Assembly: GCA_947073515.1 (NCBI GenBank)
Contig: CAMTMC010000003.1
Span: 1-64,000, forward strand
Direction: 5' to 3'
Length of the DNA: 64,000 nucleotides
From: an uncultured bacterium
GTDB lineage: Bacteria; Bacillota; Clostridia; Oscillospirales; Oscillospiraceae
The number at the start of each line of letters is the position of its first letter. The first letter of the stretch is position 1. The position numbers and the translations under genes were made by a program. Positions 1 through 7,925 of the stretch are shown piece by piece. The notes under the pieces were generated by a model, which ran no database searches, was not told the DNA's origin, and saw nothing but the letters and a program-made list of their open reading frames with translations.

Positions 1-540
1 GCTAATCTGGAAAAAATAATCGCAGAGATGGAAGCCGAGTACCAAAGCACAACAGAAAACGGTATCGGGGAATACCTGCGTCGTCTGGAAACAAAGCTGG
101 AATACGGCAGCCTGTCACAGGAGCAGGCGGCGGAGCTGGATAGCCTGCGGCAGAGATGCAGGGAACTGGAAAATGAAATCCAGCGGCTTACAGAAACACT
201 GGAACAGCCGGACGTCAAGGCGCAGATTCAAGACACACAGGAAAAAATTGAAGCCAAAAAACGGCTGGTTGATGATGCACTGTGCTACATGGGGAAGAAA
301 AATGAACTGCTTTTCCGTCCCGTACAGATGAACAAGGTGCAGATTGTGCTGTCTGAGGCACAAAAAACAACGGGTGAAATCAAGGACGTATTCAAATTTA
401 CTTATGATGGGAAGGATTATACGAAGCTGTCGCTGTCGGAAAAGATACGCGCGGGGCTGGAGGTTGCGGAGCTGCTGAAACGGCTTTCAGGCAGACGCTA
501 CCCTACGTTCCTGGACAACGGCAACGCATTTCCGCTCTGA
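1..540 (+). CDS. C-terminal part of an AAA/SMC-like ATPase (cut by left edge, truncated 3' end)
   Basis: The frame is open to the first base, so the gene begins outside the window. Most of the visible part is charged coiled coil (repeated L/E/K/Q heptads over the first ~90 residues). It is followed by a globular end with a KLSLSEKIRAGLEVAELLKRL helix and a YPTFLDNG strand. This resembles the Walker B-side end of RecF/Rad50-like AAA ATPases often carried on conjugative or phage elements (family knowledge). Those proteins normally continue past the F-L/I-D-N-G/A motif; this one stops five residues later, exactly where an unrelated DegV frame begins on the other strand. Base composition is clearly less GC-rich than the next genes, suggesting a mobile-element origin. 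Family confidence is moderate. Confidence 0.55.
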   Translation, partial: ANLEKIIAEMEAEYQSTTENGIGEYLRRLETKLEYGSLSQEQAAELDSLRQRCRELENEIQRLTETLEQPDVKAQIQDTQEKIEAKKRLVDDALCYMGKKNELLFRPVQMNKVQIVLSEAQKTTGEIKDVFKFTYDGKDYTKLSLSEKIRAGLEVAELLKRLSGRRYPTFLDNGNAFPL

Positions 541-1319
541 CGGCTCTGTCCCATATGAATCTCATAACCGGGGAACCGGGCCTCCAGCTCGCCCTTCCAC
601 TCCTGGGCCTCCTCATCGGTGCAGGTGTAGGCGGCGGCAAGATGGATCTCCTGACCGGCGAAGCGCTGGGCGATATCCCGCTCCATGGCGTCCAGCATGA
701 TCTTCTTGGCGGCCTTCCAGCCGCGGGCCTTGGCGAAGGCGTCCAGCTTCGCCCCCTGGATGGTCAGCACCGGCTTGATGTTCAGCACGGTGCCGATGGC
801 GGCTCCGGCGGCGGTGACCCGGCCGCCCTTCTTCAGATACTTCAGGGTATCCACGGTGATGTAGATGCTGGACTCCAGGCGTTCCCGGATCAGCACGTCC
901 AGGATGGCCTGTCCGTCCATACCGGCCTTGGCCATCTCCAGCGCGTCCAGGACGCTCTGCCGCTGGGTGATGGAGATGCGCTGGTTGTCCGCCACGAACA
1001 CCTTGCCCCGGTAGTCGGACGCAAGCATCAGCGCCGTCTCGCAGGAGGCGGACAGGCCGCTGGACATGGGGATATAGACCACCTGGTCATACTCCTCCAG
1101 CAGCTGGTCCCAGAGGTCGGTGACGTCCCCTGGGGAGGGCTGGGAGGTGGAGATGTCCGCGTCCTCCGCCAGACGGCGGTAGAACGCCTCCTGGGTGAGG
1201 GTCACGTCCTCGAAGAACAGCTCCTCGTTGATATAGAAGGGCATGGGCAGCACCCGGGCCAGCAGCACCCGCTCCTCCCCGTCCCGGGCGCACCGGTCCA
1301 ACAGCTCTTTTTTGGTCAC
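498..1319 (-). CDS. Chimeric DegV-family fragment with an S4-protein N-terminus
   Basis: The body is a DegV (EDD-fold fatty-acid-binding) protein: it contains DISTSQPSPGD, IPMSSGLS and YLKKGGRVTAAGA, typical of the family. Its own first ~26 residues are missing. Instead, the frame starts at a GTG (1319) with the first 24 residues of the S4-domain protein encoded at 5820-6620, joined at the shared Val-Leu codons near 1248. The C-terminus is also lost: after FPGYEIHMG the reading frame runs into the 3' end of the AAA-ATPase fragment instead of the usual DegV ending. The gene is therefore broken at both ends. The GTG has the S4 gene's own G-rich ribosome binding site. A functional product is unlikely. 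The structure may be a genomic scar or an assembly chimera. Confidence 0.7.
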   Translation of the reverse strand: MTKKELLDRCARDGEERVLLARVLPMPFYINEELFFEDVTLTQEAFYRRLAEDADISTSQPSPGDVTDLWDQLLEEYDQVVYIPMSSGLSASCETALMLASDYRGKVFVADNQRISITQRQSVLDALEMAKAGMDGQAILDVLIRERLESSIYITVDTLKYLKKGGRVTAAGAAIGTVLNIKPVLTIQGAKLDAFAKARGWKAAKKIMLDAMERDIAQRFAGQEIHLAAAYTCTDEEAQEWKGELEARFPGYEIHMGQSRQSGNALPLSRNVG

Positions 1320-1548
1320 GGGTCTCCCCTCCCCTCTTTGGGAAGAAGTATAAAGGATGGCCTTCGCCTTTGTCAAGGGTTCCGCCTCTGGAGCCAGGCG
1401 GCGGAACTTATAGCAGTCATCGGAAATGTTGACAAAGCCTCCGTAGGGGCGGGTATTACCCGCCCGCAATTCATATTCAGCAGCCCTTTGGAAGCAGGCG
1501 GATGATATCCGCCCCTACAAGTTGTTACAAATTCTGATGATTGCTATA
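1248..1548. repeat. 301-bp perfect direct repeat, copy 1 (partner 6549-6849)
   Basis: This stretch is identical, by eye base for base, to 6549-6849 (offset 5301), and identity stops abruptly at both ends. It contains the first 24 codons of the S4 gene, that gene's upstream region and the MITE at 1409-1548. The left end falls at the DegV/S4 protein junction; the right end is the MITE terminus, next to the htrA terminator. Confidence 0.9.
1409..1548. mobile_element. MITE, copy 1 (~140 bp, TA-flanked)
   Basis: The terminal inverted repeats start TATAGCAGTCATCGGAAAT on the left and, read from the other strand, TATAGCAATCATCAGAATT on the right. Inside are subterminal GTAGGGGCGG...CCGCCC palindromes. 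There is no coding potential. TA at both ends fits an IS630/Tc1-mariner-type transposase acting in trans (inference). The right end abuts the U-tract of the htrA terminator. Confidence 0.75.
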
Positions 1549-1579
1549 AAAAAAGCCCGCGGCCCCAGGGGGCCGCGGG
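1548..1579 (-). terminator. Terminator of htrA
   Basis: CCCGCGGCC pairs with GGCCGCGGG around a short loop and is followed on the minus strand by seven T. It lies 40 bases after the htrA stop codon. Confidence 0.85.
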
Positions 1580-1618
1580 GAAACGGGGGATTGAGATTCA
1601 CAAGCTCAAACCGCCGGC

Positions 1619-2995
1619 TTAGCGGAAAAAGGAGCCGAAGGGCCACTGGTAGTAGGTCCCGCCCTGGCTGGGCTGCTGGATGTTCTGCTGGGGCGGCTGG
1701 TTGGCGGCCTCGGTCTCGGCGTTCTTCTCGTCGAAGGTGACCGTAAGCGTGATCTCCTGCTGCTGGCGGACCACCGTGAGGGTGGCGGTGTCCCCGGCCT
1801 TGTAGTCGGTGGACAGGGCGGCGGTGAGGGCGGAGGGGGAGTCGATGGCGGTACCGTCAATGGCGGTGATGATGTCGTTGAGCTGGAGGCCCGCCTTCTG
1901 GGCGCTGGAGCCCTCCGCAATATAGCTGACCACAGCCCCCGCCGGGATGCCGTACCGCTGGGCGTTCTGGTCCACGGACTCCACCTGGACACCCATGTAG
2001 GGCTTGCCGGTGACGTAGCCGTGCTCAATCAGGTCGGAGATGATCTCCTTCACGTCGTTGATGGGGATGGCGAAGCCCAGGCCCTCGGCGGTGACGCCGG
2101 ACTGGGATTGGGTGTACTTGGCGGACACAATGCCCACCACGTTGCCGTAGCTGTCAAAGAGGGGGCCGCCGGAGTTGCCCGGGTTGATGGCGGCGTTGGT
2201 CTGGAGGACGTTGAGGGTGATGGTCTCCCGCTGGCCGTTCTCGTTGGTGACGGTGGTGGAGATCAGCCGGTCCAGGGCGGACACCATACCGTCGGTATAG
2301 GAGTAGGTCAGCTCCCCCAGGGGGTTGCCGATGGCGTAGACCTTCTCCCCCACCACCAGCTTGCCGCTGTCCCCCAGGGTGACGGGGGTGAGGCCGCTGG
2401 CCTCGATTTTCAAAACAGCCACGTCGTTGTCCTGCTCGCCGCCCACGATCTTGGCGGGGTAGCTGCCGCCGTCGGGGAAGGACACCTCCACGGTGACGCT
2501 GTTGTCCTTGACGGCGTCCTCAATGACGTGGAAATTGGTGACAATGTAGCCGTCCCGGGTGAGGACAAAGCCGGAACCGGAGGCGGCGGAGGTGCTGGTC
2601 TGGCCGAAGATGTTGGTGGTGGTGGTGGACACCCGGATACCCACGGTGGAGTTCACGTTGGCGGCGTAGAGCTGCTCGGGCTCCATGGGCTGGCCGCCGT
2701 TGGTGTTCACCACGGTCTGGACCTGGGGCCGGTCCACCTCCTGGATGGTGGTGGTGTTGTCCGGGCCGGACAGGCGCTGGTACAGGGCGGCCCCTCCCGC
2801 CCCGGCGGAGCCGCCCACCAGGGCGCAGGCCAGCAGGATGGCGATTACCTTGGGGGCGCTCCCCCGCTTCTTAGGGGGCTGGGGAACGGGCTGGGTGGGG
2901 AAATTTTGGGGGGCGTTGGGGTCGGGGTCCGTATATCCCCCGAAGCCGCCCCGGTAGCCGTCGTTCTCGCTGCTGTAAAAGTTGTATCCGTCCAT
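1619..2995 (-). CDS. htrA: HtrA/DegP-like serine protease, membrane anchored
   Basis: An envelope quality-control protease that degrades misfolded exported proteins. The 458 residues show a cytoplasmic Asn/Gly/Pro-rich head, one membrane segment at about 48-71, a trypsin-like domain with the triad His156 (TNFHVIED), Asp191 (NDVAVLKI) and Ser275 (NPGNSGGPLF), then a single PDZ domain at about 333-430 and a Gln-rich tail. This is the usual layout of Firmicute HtrA/YkdA/YyxA proteins. The ATG at 2995 has AAAGGAG ten bases upstream. The gene stands alone, with a strong terminator behind it and an AT-rich 130-bp promoter region in front. The minus-strand -10-like TATGAT near 3065 is the likely promoter element. 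Confidence 0.93.
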   Translation of the reverse strand: MDGYNFYSSENDGYRGGFGGYTDPDPNAPQNFPTQPVPQPPKKRGSAPKVIAILLACALVGGSAGAGGAALYQRLSGPDNTTTIQEVDRPQVQTVVNTNGGQPMEPEQLYAANVNSTVGIRVSTTTTNIFGQTSTSAASGSGFVLTRDGYIVTNFHVIEDAVKDNSVTVEVSFPDGGSYPAKIVGGEQDNDVAVLKIEASGLTPVTLGDSGKLVVGEKVYAIGNPLGELTYSYTDGMVSALDRLISTTVTNENGQRETITLNVLQTNAAINPGNSGGPLFDSYGNVVGIVSAKYTQSQSGVTAEGLGFAIPINDVKEIISDLIEHGYVTGKPYMGVQVESVDQNAQRYGIPAGAVVSYIAEGSSAQKAGLQLNDIITAIDGTAIDSPSALTAALSTDYKAGDTATLTVVRQQQEITLTVTFDEKNAETEAANQPPQQNIQQPSQGGTYYQWPFGSFFR

Positions 2996-3145
2996 TATTA
3001 TAACGCTCCTTTCAAAGCCGAACTATTTTCAGGGGTGTCTGTACCCTCGATGGAAGCCATGATTATCATAACGCGGAATTGTGAAAAAAACATGAAGAAA
3101 AAGCGGGAAATTTTTGAACTTTTATGGGGGAATTTGTGACCGGCC

Positions 3146-4309
3146 TCAGCCGCCCTCCCCGGGGCGGCGGGACAGGATGGCGCAGATATCCCGGGCGGCG
3201 GCGGCCAGGTCCAGCCGCAGGCCCCGGAACATGCCCATCCCCGCCAGGTTCAGGCACACCAGCAGGACAATGGGGCCCAGGATCATCCCCAGCACGCCGG
3301 CCACCTTCATGCCCACATAGATAGAAACCAGGGAGAGGATGGGGGACAGGCCGGTCTGGTCCCCCACGAACTTGGGCTCCATCACCCGGCGGAACAGGGC
3401 GATGATCCCCCAGATCACCATCAGCTCCACCGCCACCTGGAAATCCCGGGCGAACAGGGCGAAGAAGGCCCAGGGCACCATGACCGTGCCCGCCCCGATG
3501 ATGGGGATAAAGTCCATCACCGCCAGGCCAAGGGCCAGCAGCAGGCCGTAGGGCTGGCGGATGATGAGGAAGCCCGCCAGCAGGATGAAAAACACCCCGA
3601 TGGACAGCAGCAGCTCCGCCTTCAGGTACCCGCCGAAGGCCCCCAGGGAGATGACCTTCACCTGCCCCAAAAAGCGGCGCACACTCTCATCCATGCACCG
3701 GGCCGCCCGGCTGCGGAGATAGGGCCAGTCGGCCGCCAGCAGATAGGTGGCCATAATGAAGATCACCAGGGCGACGCAGAAGGAGGGCAATCCCATGGCC
3801 TTGCTCCCCGCCGCCTGCCCCAAGCTGGCCAGGGCATCGGGCACCACGCTGCCCAGCCAGTCCATGAAGGTCTCCCCCGCCGACTGGACCAGCTGGGTCA
3901 CCTGGGCGGGCACCAGGTCCAGCAGGTCGGAGAACAGGGCCTCCGCCCGGGTGAGGGCGGACTGGAGGCCCTCCAGCAGCACGTCCCAGTCCTGGACCAG
4001 GGAGACCAGCTGTCCCGCGGCGGCGTAGCCCAGCAGGGCCAGCACCCCGCCCGCCAGCCCGAAGATCAGCAGCAGGAGCAGCAGCGTCAGCACCTGGCGG
4101 TTCCAGCCCAGCAGGCGCTGGAGGCGCCTCACCGGCGGGTTCAGCATGGCCGCCGCCGCCAGGGCGCACAGGAAGGGGGCGAACAGGGACATCAGCGGCC
4201 GGCCAAACCGGGCGATGACCCACAGGGCCAGGGCGGCCAGCGCAAACCGGATGCCCAGCCGCAGCCACAGCGCCCCCCGCTCCCGCCAGGATAGTTCTTG
4301 ATTTCCCAT
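3146..4309 (-). CDS. AI-2E/PerM family transporter
   Basis: A polytopic membrane protein of 387 residues. Several hydrophobic segments lie in the first third, a hydrophilic amphipathic stretch occupies ~85-150 (LVSLVQDWDVLLEGLQSAL onward), and a cluster of membrane helices ends with GLSPILSLVSIYVGMKVAG and a GMILGPIVLL segment. That pattern, including the PIIGAGTVMVPWA region, is characteristic of the AI-2E exporter/PerM superfamily, whose members move signalling molecules or ions; the substrate here cannot be told. I chose ATG 4309 (MGNQELSW) over an upstream in-frame start because AAAGGAG lies nine bases before it. It follows the degV terminator on the same strand and precedes htrA; it is probably a separate transcript. 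Confidence 0.85.
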   Translation of the reverse strand: MGNQELSWRERGALWLRLGIRFALAALALWVIARFGRPLMSLFAPFLCALAAAAMLNPPVRRLQRLLGWNRQVLTLLLLLLIFGLAGGVLALLGYAAAGQLVSLVQDWDVLLEGLQSALTRAEALFSDLLDLVPAQVTQLVQSAGETFMDWLGSVVPDALASLGQAAGSKAMGLPSFCVALVIFIMATYLLAADWPYLRSRAARCMDESVRRFLGQVKVISLGAFGGYLKAELLLSIGVFFILLAGFLIIRQPYGLLLALGLAVMDFIPIIGAGTVMVPWAFFALFARDFQVAVELMVIWGIIALFRRVMEPKFVGDQTGLSPILSLVSIYVGMKVAGVLGMILGPIVLLVCLNLAGMGMFRGLRLDLAAAARDICAILSRRPGEGG

Positions 4310-4487
4310 GATGTCCCGCTCCTTTCTCTCTCTTCCCGCCCCGGCGGGCACAGGCCGGTGGGCTCCAGCTCCACCAATTCCCCGCCGTCTTTGTTATGTG
4401 CCATATCTTACCGAATCATAGCACAAAAAACATGAACAATGTGTAAAATCAGCGGGGGCAGCGGCCTCCCTTGGGGTACCTCCGGAC

Positions 4488-4523
4488 AAAAAAAATCCTG
4501 GCTGACCTTCGGACAGCCGGGAC
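4488..4523 (-). terminator. Terminator of degV (4531-5394)
   Basis: On the minus strand TCCCGGCTG and CAGCCAGGA form a stem with one mismatch, followed by eight T. It begins just after the degV stop codon. Confidence 0.8.
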
Positions 4524-4530
4524 TTTTGGA

Positions 4531-5394
4531 TCAGGCGCGGTACACCAGGCCCACCAGGTTGGGGCCGGCGTTGATGGCGATGACCCCGCCGATGGGGTAT
4601 TCCAGGGCGGGCTCCTCCCCCAGGGCCTGGAGGCAGGCCTCCCGCAGCTTGGCGGACTGCTCCCGGTTGTTCCCACGGATCAGCAGATAAGGGGAACCGG
4701 GGGCTTTCTCCTTCTGGCACAGGTCCACCAGGGTGGAGATCACGGTCTTCTCCCCCCGGACCTTGGAGACAATCTTGGATTCGCCGTCGGTGAAGGTCAT
4801 GATGGGCTTGAGGCCCAGGGCCTCCCCCACAAAGGCGGCGGCGGCGGAGATCCGCCCGGACTTCTTGGCGAAGCGCAGGTCCAGCGGGGCGAACAGCACC
4901 CGCGCATGGTCCACCCAGTCCTGGATGAAGTCGATCACCGCCTGGGGCTCCGCCCCGCCGGCGGCCATCCTGGCCCCCTGGGCCACCGCCCAGCCGTAGC
5001 TCATGGTGTAGTTATGGGAGTCGATGACGGTGATGGAGAAGCTCCCCTTGGCCTCCGGGTGATCCTGGTAAAACTCCTCACGGGCCTGGAGGGCGTTGCC
5101 GCAGGTAGCGGAGCCCTTGGAGTTGATGGAGGTGTGGATCAGGTGGGTATAGCCCTCCCGCCAGGCCCGCTCAAACAGCTCGGAGAACACGTAGGGGTTG
5201 AGCTGGGCGTGGGTGGGGATCTGGGGGGCGGACAGGAGCAGGTCAAAGAACTCGTCCGGGGTACAGCCGACGCCGTCCTCCATCTCCCGGTCCCCCACGG
5301 CGATGGGGAAGGGGAGGACCTGGATGCCGTACTCCTCCCGCAGGGCGGCGGGGATGTCGGCGGCGGAGTCGGTGGTAAATTTGATACGGGTCAT
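4531..5394 (-). CDS. DegV family fatty-acid-binding protein
   Basis: An intact 287-residue DegV protein. Family members bind an acyl chain (FakB-like) and can present it to a fatty acid kinase. Visible signatures are the N-terminal TTDSAADIP segment, HTSINSKGSATCGNA in the middle, the KKSGRISAAAAFVGEALGLKP segment that packs over the ligand, and a C-terminal IGGVIAINAGPNLVGL. The start at 5394 has AAGGAGG seven bases upstream. A near-consensus promoter (5465-5493) and a terminator bracket it, so it is monocistronic. It is a different paralogue from the broken DegV at 498-1319. No FakA kinase gene is present in the window. Confidence 0.9.
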   Translation of the reverse strand: MTRIKFTTDSAADIPAALREEYGIQVLPFPIAVGDREMEDGVGCTPDEFFDLLLSAPQIPTHAQLNPYVFSELFERAWREGYTHLIHTSINSKGSATCGNALQAREEFYQDHPEAKGSFSITVIDSHNYTMSYGWAVAQGARMAAGGAEPQAVIDFIQDWVDHARVLFAPLDLRFAKKSGRISAAAAFVGEALGLKPIMTFTDGESKIVSKVRGEKTVISTLVDLCQKEKAPGSPYLLIRGNNREQSAKLREACLQALGEEPALEYPIGGVIAINAGPNLVGLVYRA

Positions 5395-5464
5395 GGTGTG
5401 ACCTCCTTATGTCAGGGGGCTGGCCCCGAATTTATTGCTCGGTCAATAAATGAGACGCCCGCTT

Positions 5465-5493
5465 ATTATCCCAAATGCCACGGGACTTGTCAA
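5465..5493 (-). promoter_or_regulatory. Sigma-A promoter of degV
   Basis: On the minus strand, TTGACA (5488-5493) and GATAAT (5465-5470) are separated by 17 bases, about 70 bases upstream of the degV start. Confidence 0.8.
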
Positions 5494-5535
5494 TACATCA
5501 GGGCCCGGAAATCCTTAAATTTTTATAAACAGGCC

Positions 5536-5742
5536 CTATTTGCCCCGGCCCAGCTTCCGCCGGGTGCCATCGGGGTACTGGATCACCGTGTTGTCCAGCT
5601 GGGCGGTGAGGCTGGCCTTGAAGGCGTCGATATACTCCCGGCGCAGGGCGTCCCGCTCGGCGGTCTCCTCCGGGGTGAGGCCGGCGGGGGTCTTGGCCTT
5701 GCGGGCCAGGGCGTTGATGCGGTCGATTTTCTTTTGCTCCAT
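5536..5742 (-). CDS. DUF896 family small protein
   Basis: A 68-residue soluble, highly charged protein starting MEQKKIDRINALARKAK, with LTPEETAERDALRREYI in the middle. This matches the DUF896/YnzC family of small helical-hairpin proteins linked to the SOS response in Bacillus; their biochemical role is not established. The ATG at 5742 has AGAAAGGAG eight bases upstream. It sits 77 bases downstream of the S4-protein gene on the same strand and probably shares its transcript. The length fits the family. Confidence 0.85.
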   Translation of the reverse strand: MEQKKIDRINALARKAKTPAGLTPEETAERDALRREYIDAFKASLTAQLDNTVIQYPDGTRRKLGRGK

Positions 5743-5819
5743 GGGGAATTCTCCTTTCTGGCATGGGAGGGGCTCGGCCCGGCCGCCCTTTGGGCGTTTT
5801 GACATCATTTGAACAGGCC

Positions 5820-6620
5820 CTAGACGTACCGCTCCATCACCAGCATGGCCCGGCCCTTTTTGGACTGGCCGGGGATCTCTTTCACCACGCACTTGCCCAG
5901 CCCCCGGCAGGTGAGGACGTCCCCTTCGCTGACCTGGCGGTCCCCCTTCAGGCACTCCCGGTGGTTCAGGGACACCCGGCCGGAGGAGATCAGGGCGGCG
6001 GCTTTGGAGCGGGACAGGGAGAACCCGGCGGCCACCACCGCGTCCAGCCGGGGGGTGGCCACGGTGTCCCGGATGGTCTTTACCTGGGCGGGCTGGGGGG
6101 AGAGCTGGTCCAGGGGGATCTCCCGCAAACTCACCTTCCAGCGGCCGGCCTCGCCCCACTGGGAGAGGAGGATGGGCAGGGCCTCCCTCAGCAGCACGAT
6201 CTGGCACAGGCCGGGGGCGGGGAACAGGAAATCCCCCAGCTTCTCCCGGGTGATGCCCAGGCCCATCAGGGCCCCTAAGATGTCCCGGTGGCCCAGGCTG
6301 GCGGCGGCGGGGAATTTGGCCTCCAGGGCGGCCAGGGGGCCCTCCGGGTCAGCCAGGAAGTCCTCCTCCCCCTGCCAGTCCGGGAGGAAGGCGCACAGCC
6401 GGCGCTCGGCGTCGGGCCAGCCGCCCCAGAACAGGTGCCGGGGCCGGCCCCAGGCCTCCAGCAGGTTGGACACACAGGCCTGCTCCGCCGGGGACAGGAA
6501 CTGGGTGTGGGCGGGGACGCCCCGGCTCTGGGCCTGGTCCAGCTTGTCCAGCACCCGGGCCAGCAGCACCCGCTCCTCCCCGTCCCGGGCGCACCGGTCC
6601 AACAGCTCTTTTTTGGTCAC
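5820..6620 (-). CDS. YlmH-like S4-domain RNA-binding protein
   Basis: 266 residues from a GTG start at 6620. The last ~85 residues form an S4 RNA-binding domain (LDAVVAAGFSLSRSKAA, then LISSGRVSLNHRECLKG). It is preceded by a YlmH-type domain containing HTQFLSPAEQACVSNLL and LGITREKLGDFL. YlmH proteins bind ribosomal complexes and help rescue stalled peptidyl-tRNA in Bacillus (family knowledge). I start at GTG 6620 because GGGGAGG lies upstream and the protein begins VTKKELLDRC; further upstream the frame runs into the MITE. Its first 24 codons and upstream region are duplicated at 1248-1548. The gene itself is intact. Confidence 0.88.
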   Translation of the reverse strand: MTKKELLDRCARDGEERVLLARVLDKLDQAQSRGVPAHTQFLSPAEQACVSNLLEAWGRPRHLFWGGWPDAERRLCAFLPDWQGEEDFLADPEGPLAALEAKFPAAASLGHRDILGALMGLGITREKLGDFLFPAPGLCQIVLLREALPILLSQWGEAGRWKVSLREIPLDQLSPQPAQVKTIRDTVATPRLDAVVAAGFSLSRSKAAALISSGRVSLNHRECLKGDRQVSEGDVLTCRGLGKCVVKEIPGQSKKGRAMLVMERYV

Positions 6621-6849
6621 GGGTCTCCCCTCCCCTCTTTGGGAAGAAGTATAAAGGATGGCCTTCGCCTTTGTCAAGGGTTCCGCCTCTGGAGCCAGGC
6701 GGCGGAACTTATAGCAGTCATCGGAAATGTTGACAAAGCCTCCGTAGGGGCGGGTATTACCCGCCCGCAATTCATATTCAGCAGCCCTTTGGAAGCAGGC
6801 GGATGATATCCGCCCCTACAAGTTGTTACAAATTCTGATGATTGCTATA
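6549..6849. repeat. 301-bp perfect direct repeat, copy 2
   Basis: Partner of 1248-1548, in the same orientation. Here the repeat sits in what looks like its native setting: the start of an intact S4-protein gene, its leader and the upstream MITE. Confidence 0.9.
6710..6849. mobile_element. MITE, copy 2 (~140 bp, TA-flanked)
   Basis: Identical to 1409-1548, with TATAGC...GCTATA termini and internal GGGGCGG palindromes. It lies ~90 bases upstream of the S4 gene start, between that gene and the divergent thiT leader, and has no coding content. Confidence 0.75.
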
Positions 6850-6925
6850 GGGGAGGGGTTTTCCCCTGTTTCCCCCGCCGCCCCCGGGGAAATGTGAAAA
6901 TACGCCTCCCTTGGGCCCCTCCCCC

Positions 6926-6954
6926 TTGACAAACCGGCCCCCGCTCTATAAAAT
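6926..6954 (+). promoter_or_regulatory. Promoter of the thiT leader
   Basis: TTGACA (6926-6931), 17-base spacer, TAAAAT (6949-6954), about 30 bases before the TPP aptamer. Confidence 0.7.
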
Positions 6955-6977
6955 AGTGCCGAACCGCGCTACAATCG

Positions 6978-7320
6978 AACACAGGGGCGCTGGGAGCCAA
7001 GTTCCCGGCTGAGATGCAGAGACAAACACAGCTGTCTCCGGTCCCTTAGAGCCTGTTTCATATCTTGAAAAATGCCGGTTGGCGAGGGATTTCGCCCGCC
7101 AGACAAGGCAAATTTTTGCAGGCGGGCTGCCGCCCGGCAAGAAAATTTAACGCAGTATGGCTGGAAAAGACCCGCCAAATGGCGTTTTGAGAGATTTGAA
7201 ACAGGCTCTTAAACCTGATCCGGGTAATGCCGGCGTAGGAAGTGGAAGAGAGATTTTGCCGTCGTCTCCTCTAAGACCGCACTACACCCGTCCGGATGTA
7301 CTGCGGTTACGATTTTATTT
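6978..7320 (+). promoter_or_regulatory. TPP riboswitch interrupted by a MITE, with terminator
   Basis: The 5' half of the THI-box is at ~6978-7048: GGGGCGC, then CGGCTGAGATGCAGAGAC and CCCTTA. The 3' half is at 7209-7245: TTAAACCTGATCCGGG, TAATGCCGGCGTAGGAAG. Removing 7049-7208 and one TTA restores CCCTTAAACCTGATCCGGG, the standard THI-box. An expression-platform hairpin follows at 7276-7307 (ACCGCA pairing with TGCGGT, and TACA with TGTA) with a T-rich tail. The regulated gene is the thiamine transporter thiT. The inserted element has complementary ends that would fold into one long helix, so the aptamer halves could still meet. Confidence 0.85.
7049..7208. mobile_element. 160-bp MITE inside the TPP aptamer
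   Basis: The terminal inverted repeats begin GAGCCTGTTTCA on both ends (12 of 12 identical, then ~11 of the next 16). The target duplication is TTA (7046-7048 and 7209-7211). There is no ORF of interest inside. Ends and a TNA-type duplication resemble IS5-family derivatives (inference). Confidence 0.8.
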
Positions 7321-7334
7321 AGGAGGAAACGACT

Positions 7335-7892
7335 ATGAGAACTTCAAGCAAAGGAATCCAGATGCTGGCGGAGGGGGGCGTATTGATCGCCCTGGCCCTG
7401 GCGCTGGGCCTGATGAGGCCCTACGAGTTCCCCAACGGCGGGTCCATCTCCCTGGAGATGCTGCCCCTGTTCGTGTTCTGTATCCGCTGGGGCTTTGGCC
7501 GGGGATTGCTGGCCTGCACCGCCTTCGGGATACTTCAGGTGTTTGTCCAGGGGGCGGTGGCCTATAGCTGGGTGTCCATTATTCTGGACTACATCGTAGC
7601 CTTTATGCCCCTGTGCCTGTGCGGCCTGGGCAAGGGAAAACCCGGCGGGCTGTTCTGGGGCAGCGCCCTGGGCGCTTTTGGGCGTTTCCTCATCCACTTC
7701 ATCAGCGGCATCACCATCTACCGCATCCTGGCCCCCACCGAGGTGCTGGGCACCACTTTCGACAACCCTTATCTGTACTCGGCGGTGTACAACGGCAGCT
7801 ACATCATCGTGGATCTGGCCCTGTGCCTGGTGATCTTCGGTCTGTCCTACCGGGCCCTAAAAAAGTATTATCTGGCGGAAGACCTCCGCTGA
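7335..7892 (+). CDS. thiT: ThiT thiamine-specific ECF transporter component
   Basis: A membrane S-component of an energy-coupling-factor importer that binds thiamine and works with a shared EcfAAT module encoded elsewhere. The 185 residues are mostly hydrophobic helices and carry GGSISLEMLPLFVF, the family's typical ligand-facing loop, and a YNGSYIIVDLALCLVIF helix near the end. RBS AGGAGG lies eight bases before the ATG at 7335. The upstream TPP riboswitch independently supports thiamine as substrate. It is followed closely by a HAD phosphatase (gap 33 bases), which probably shares the transcript. Confidence 0.92.
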   Translation: MRTSSKGIQMLAEGGVLIALALALGLMRPYEFPNGGSISLEMLPLFVFCIRWGFGRGLLACTAFGILQVFVQGAVAYSWVSIILDYIVAFMPLCLCGLGKGKPGGLFWGSALGAFGRFLIHFISGITIYRILAPTEVLGTTFDNPYLYSAVYNGSYIIVDLALCLVIFGLSYRALKKYYLAEDLR

Positions 7893-7925
7893 GCCGGCCC
7901 AACCGGGGCCAGAAAGAGAGGCCCC

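Noticed and set aside
555-1505. Long plus-strand open frame opposite the DegV fragment
   Set aside because: Antisense frame of a GC-rich gene, Gly/Val/His/Gln-rich with no domain; the minus-strand frame carries recognisable DegV motifs.
4192-4404. Small ORF MAHNKDGGELVE upstream of the AI-2E transporter
   Set aside because: No usable ribosome binding site, and its second half is a shifted frame of the transporter gene.
5501-5535. GGGCC/GGGCCC near the DUF896 stop as a terminator
   Set aside because: The stem is imperfect, the loop long and no T tract follows in the right direction.
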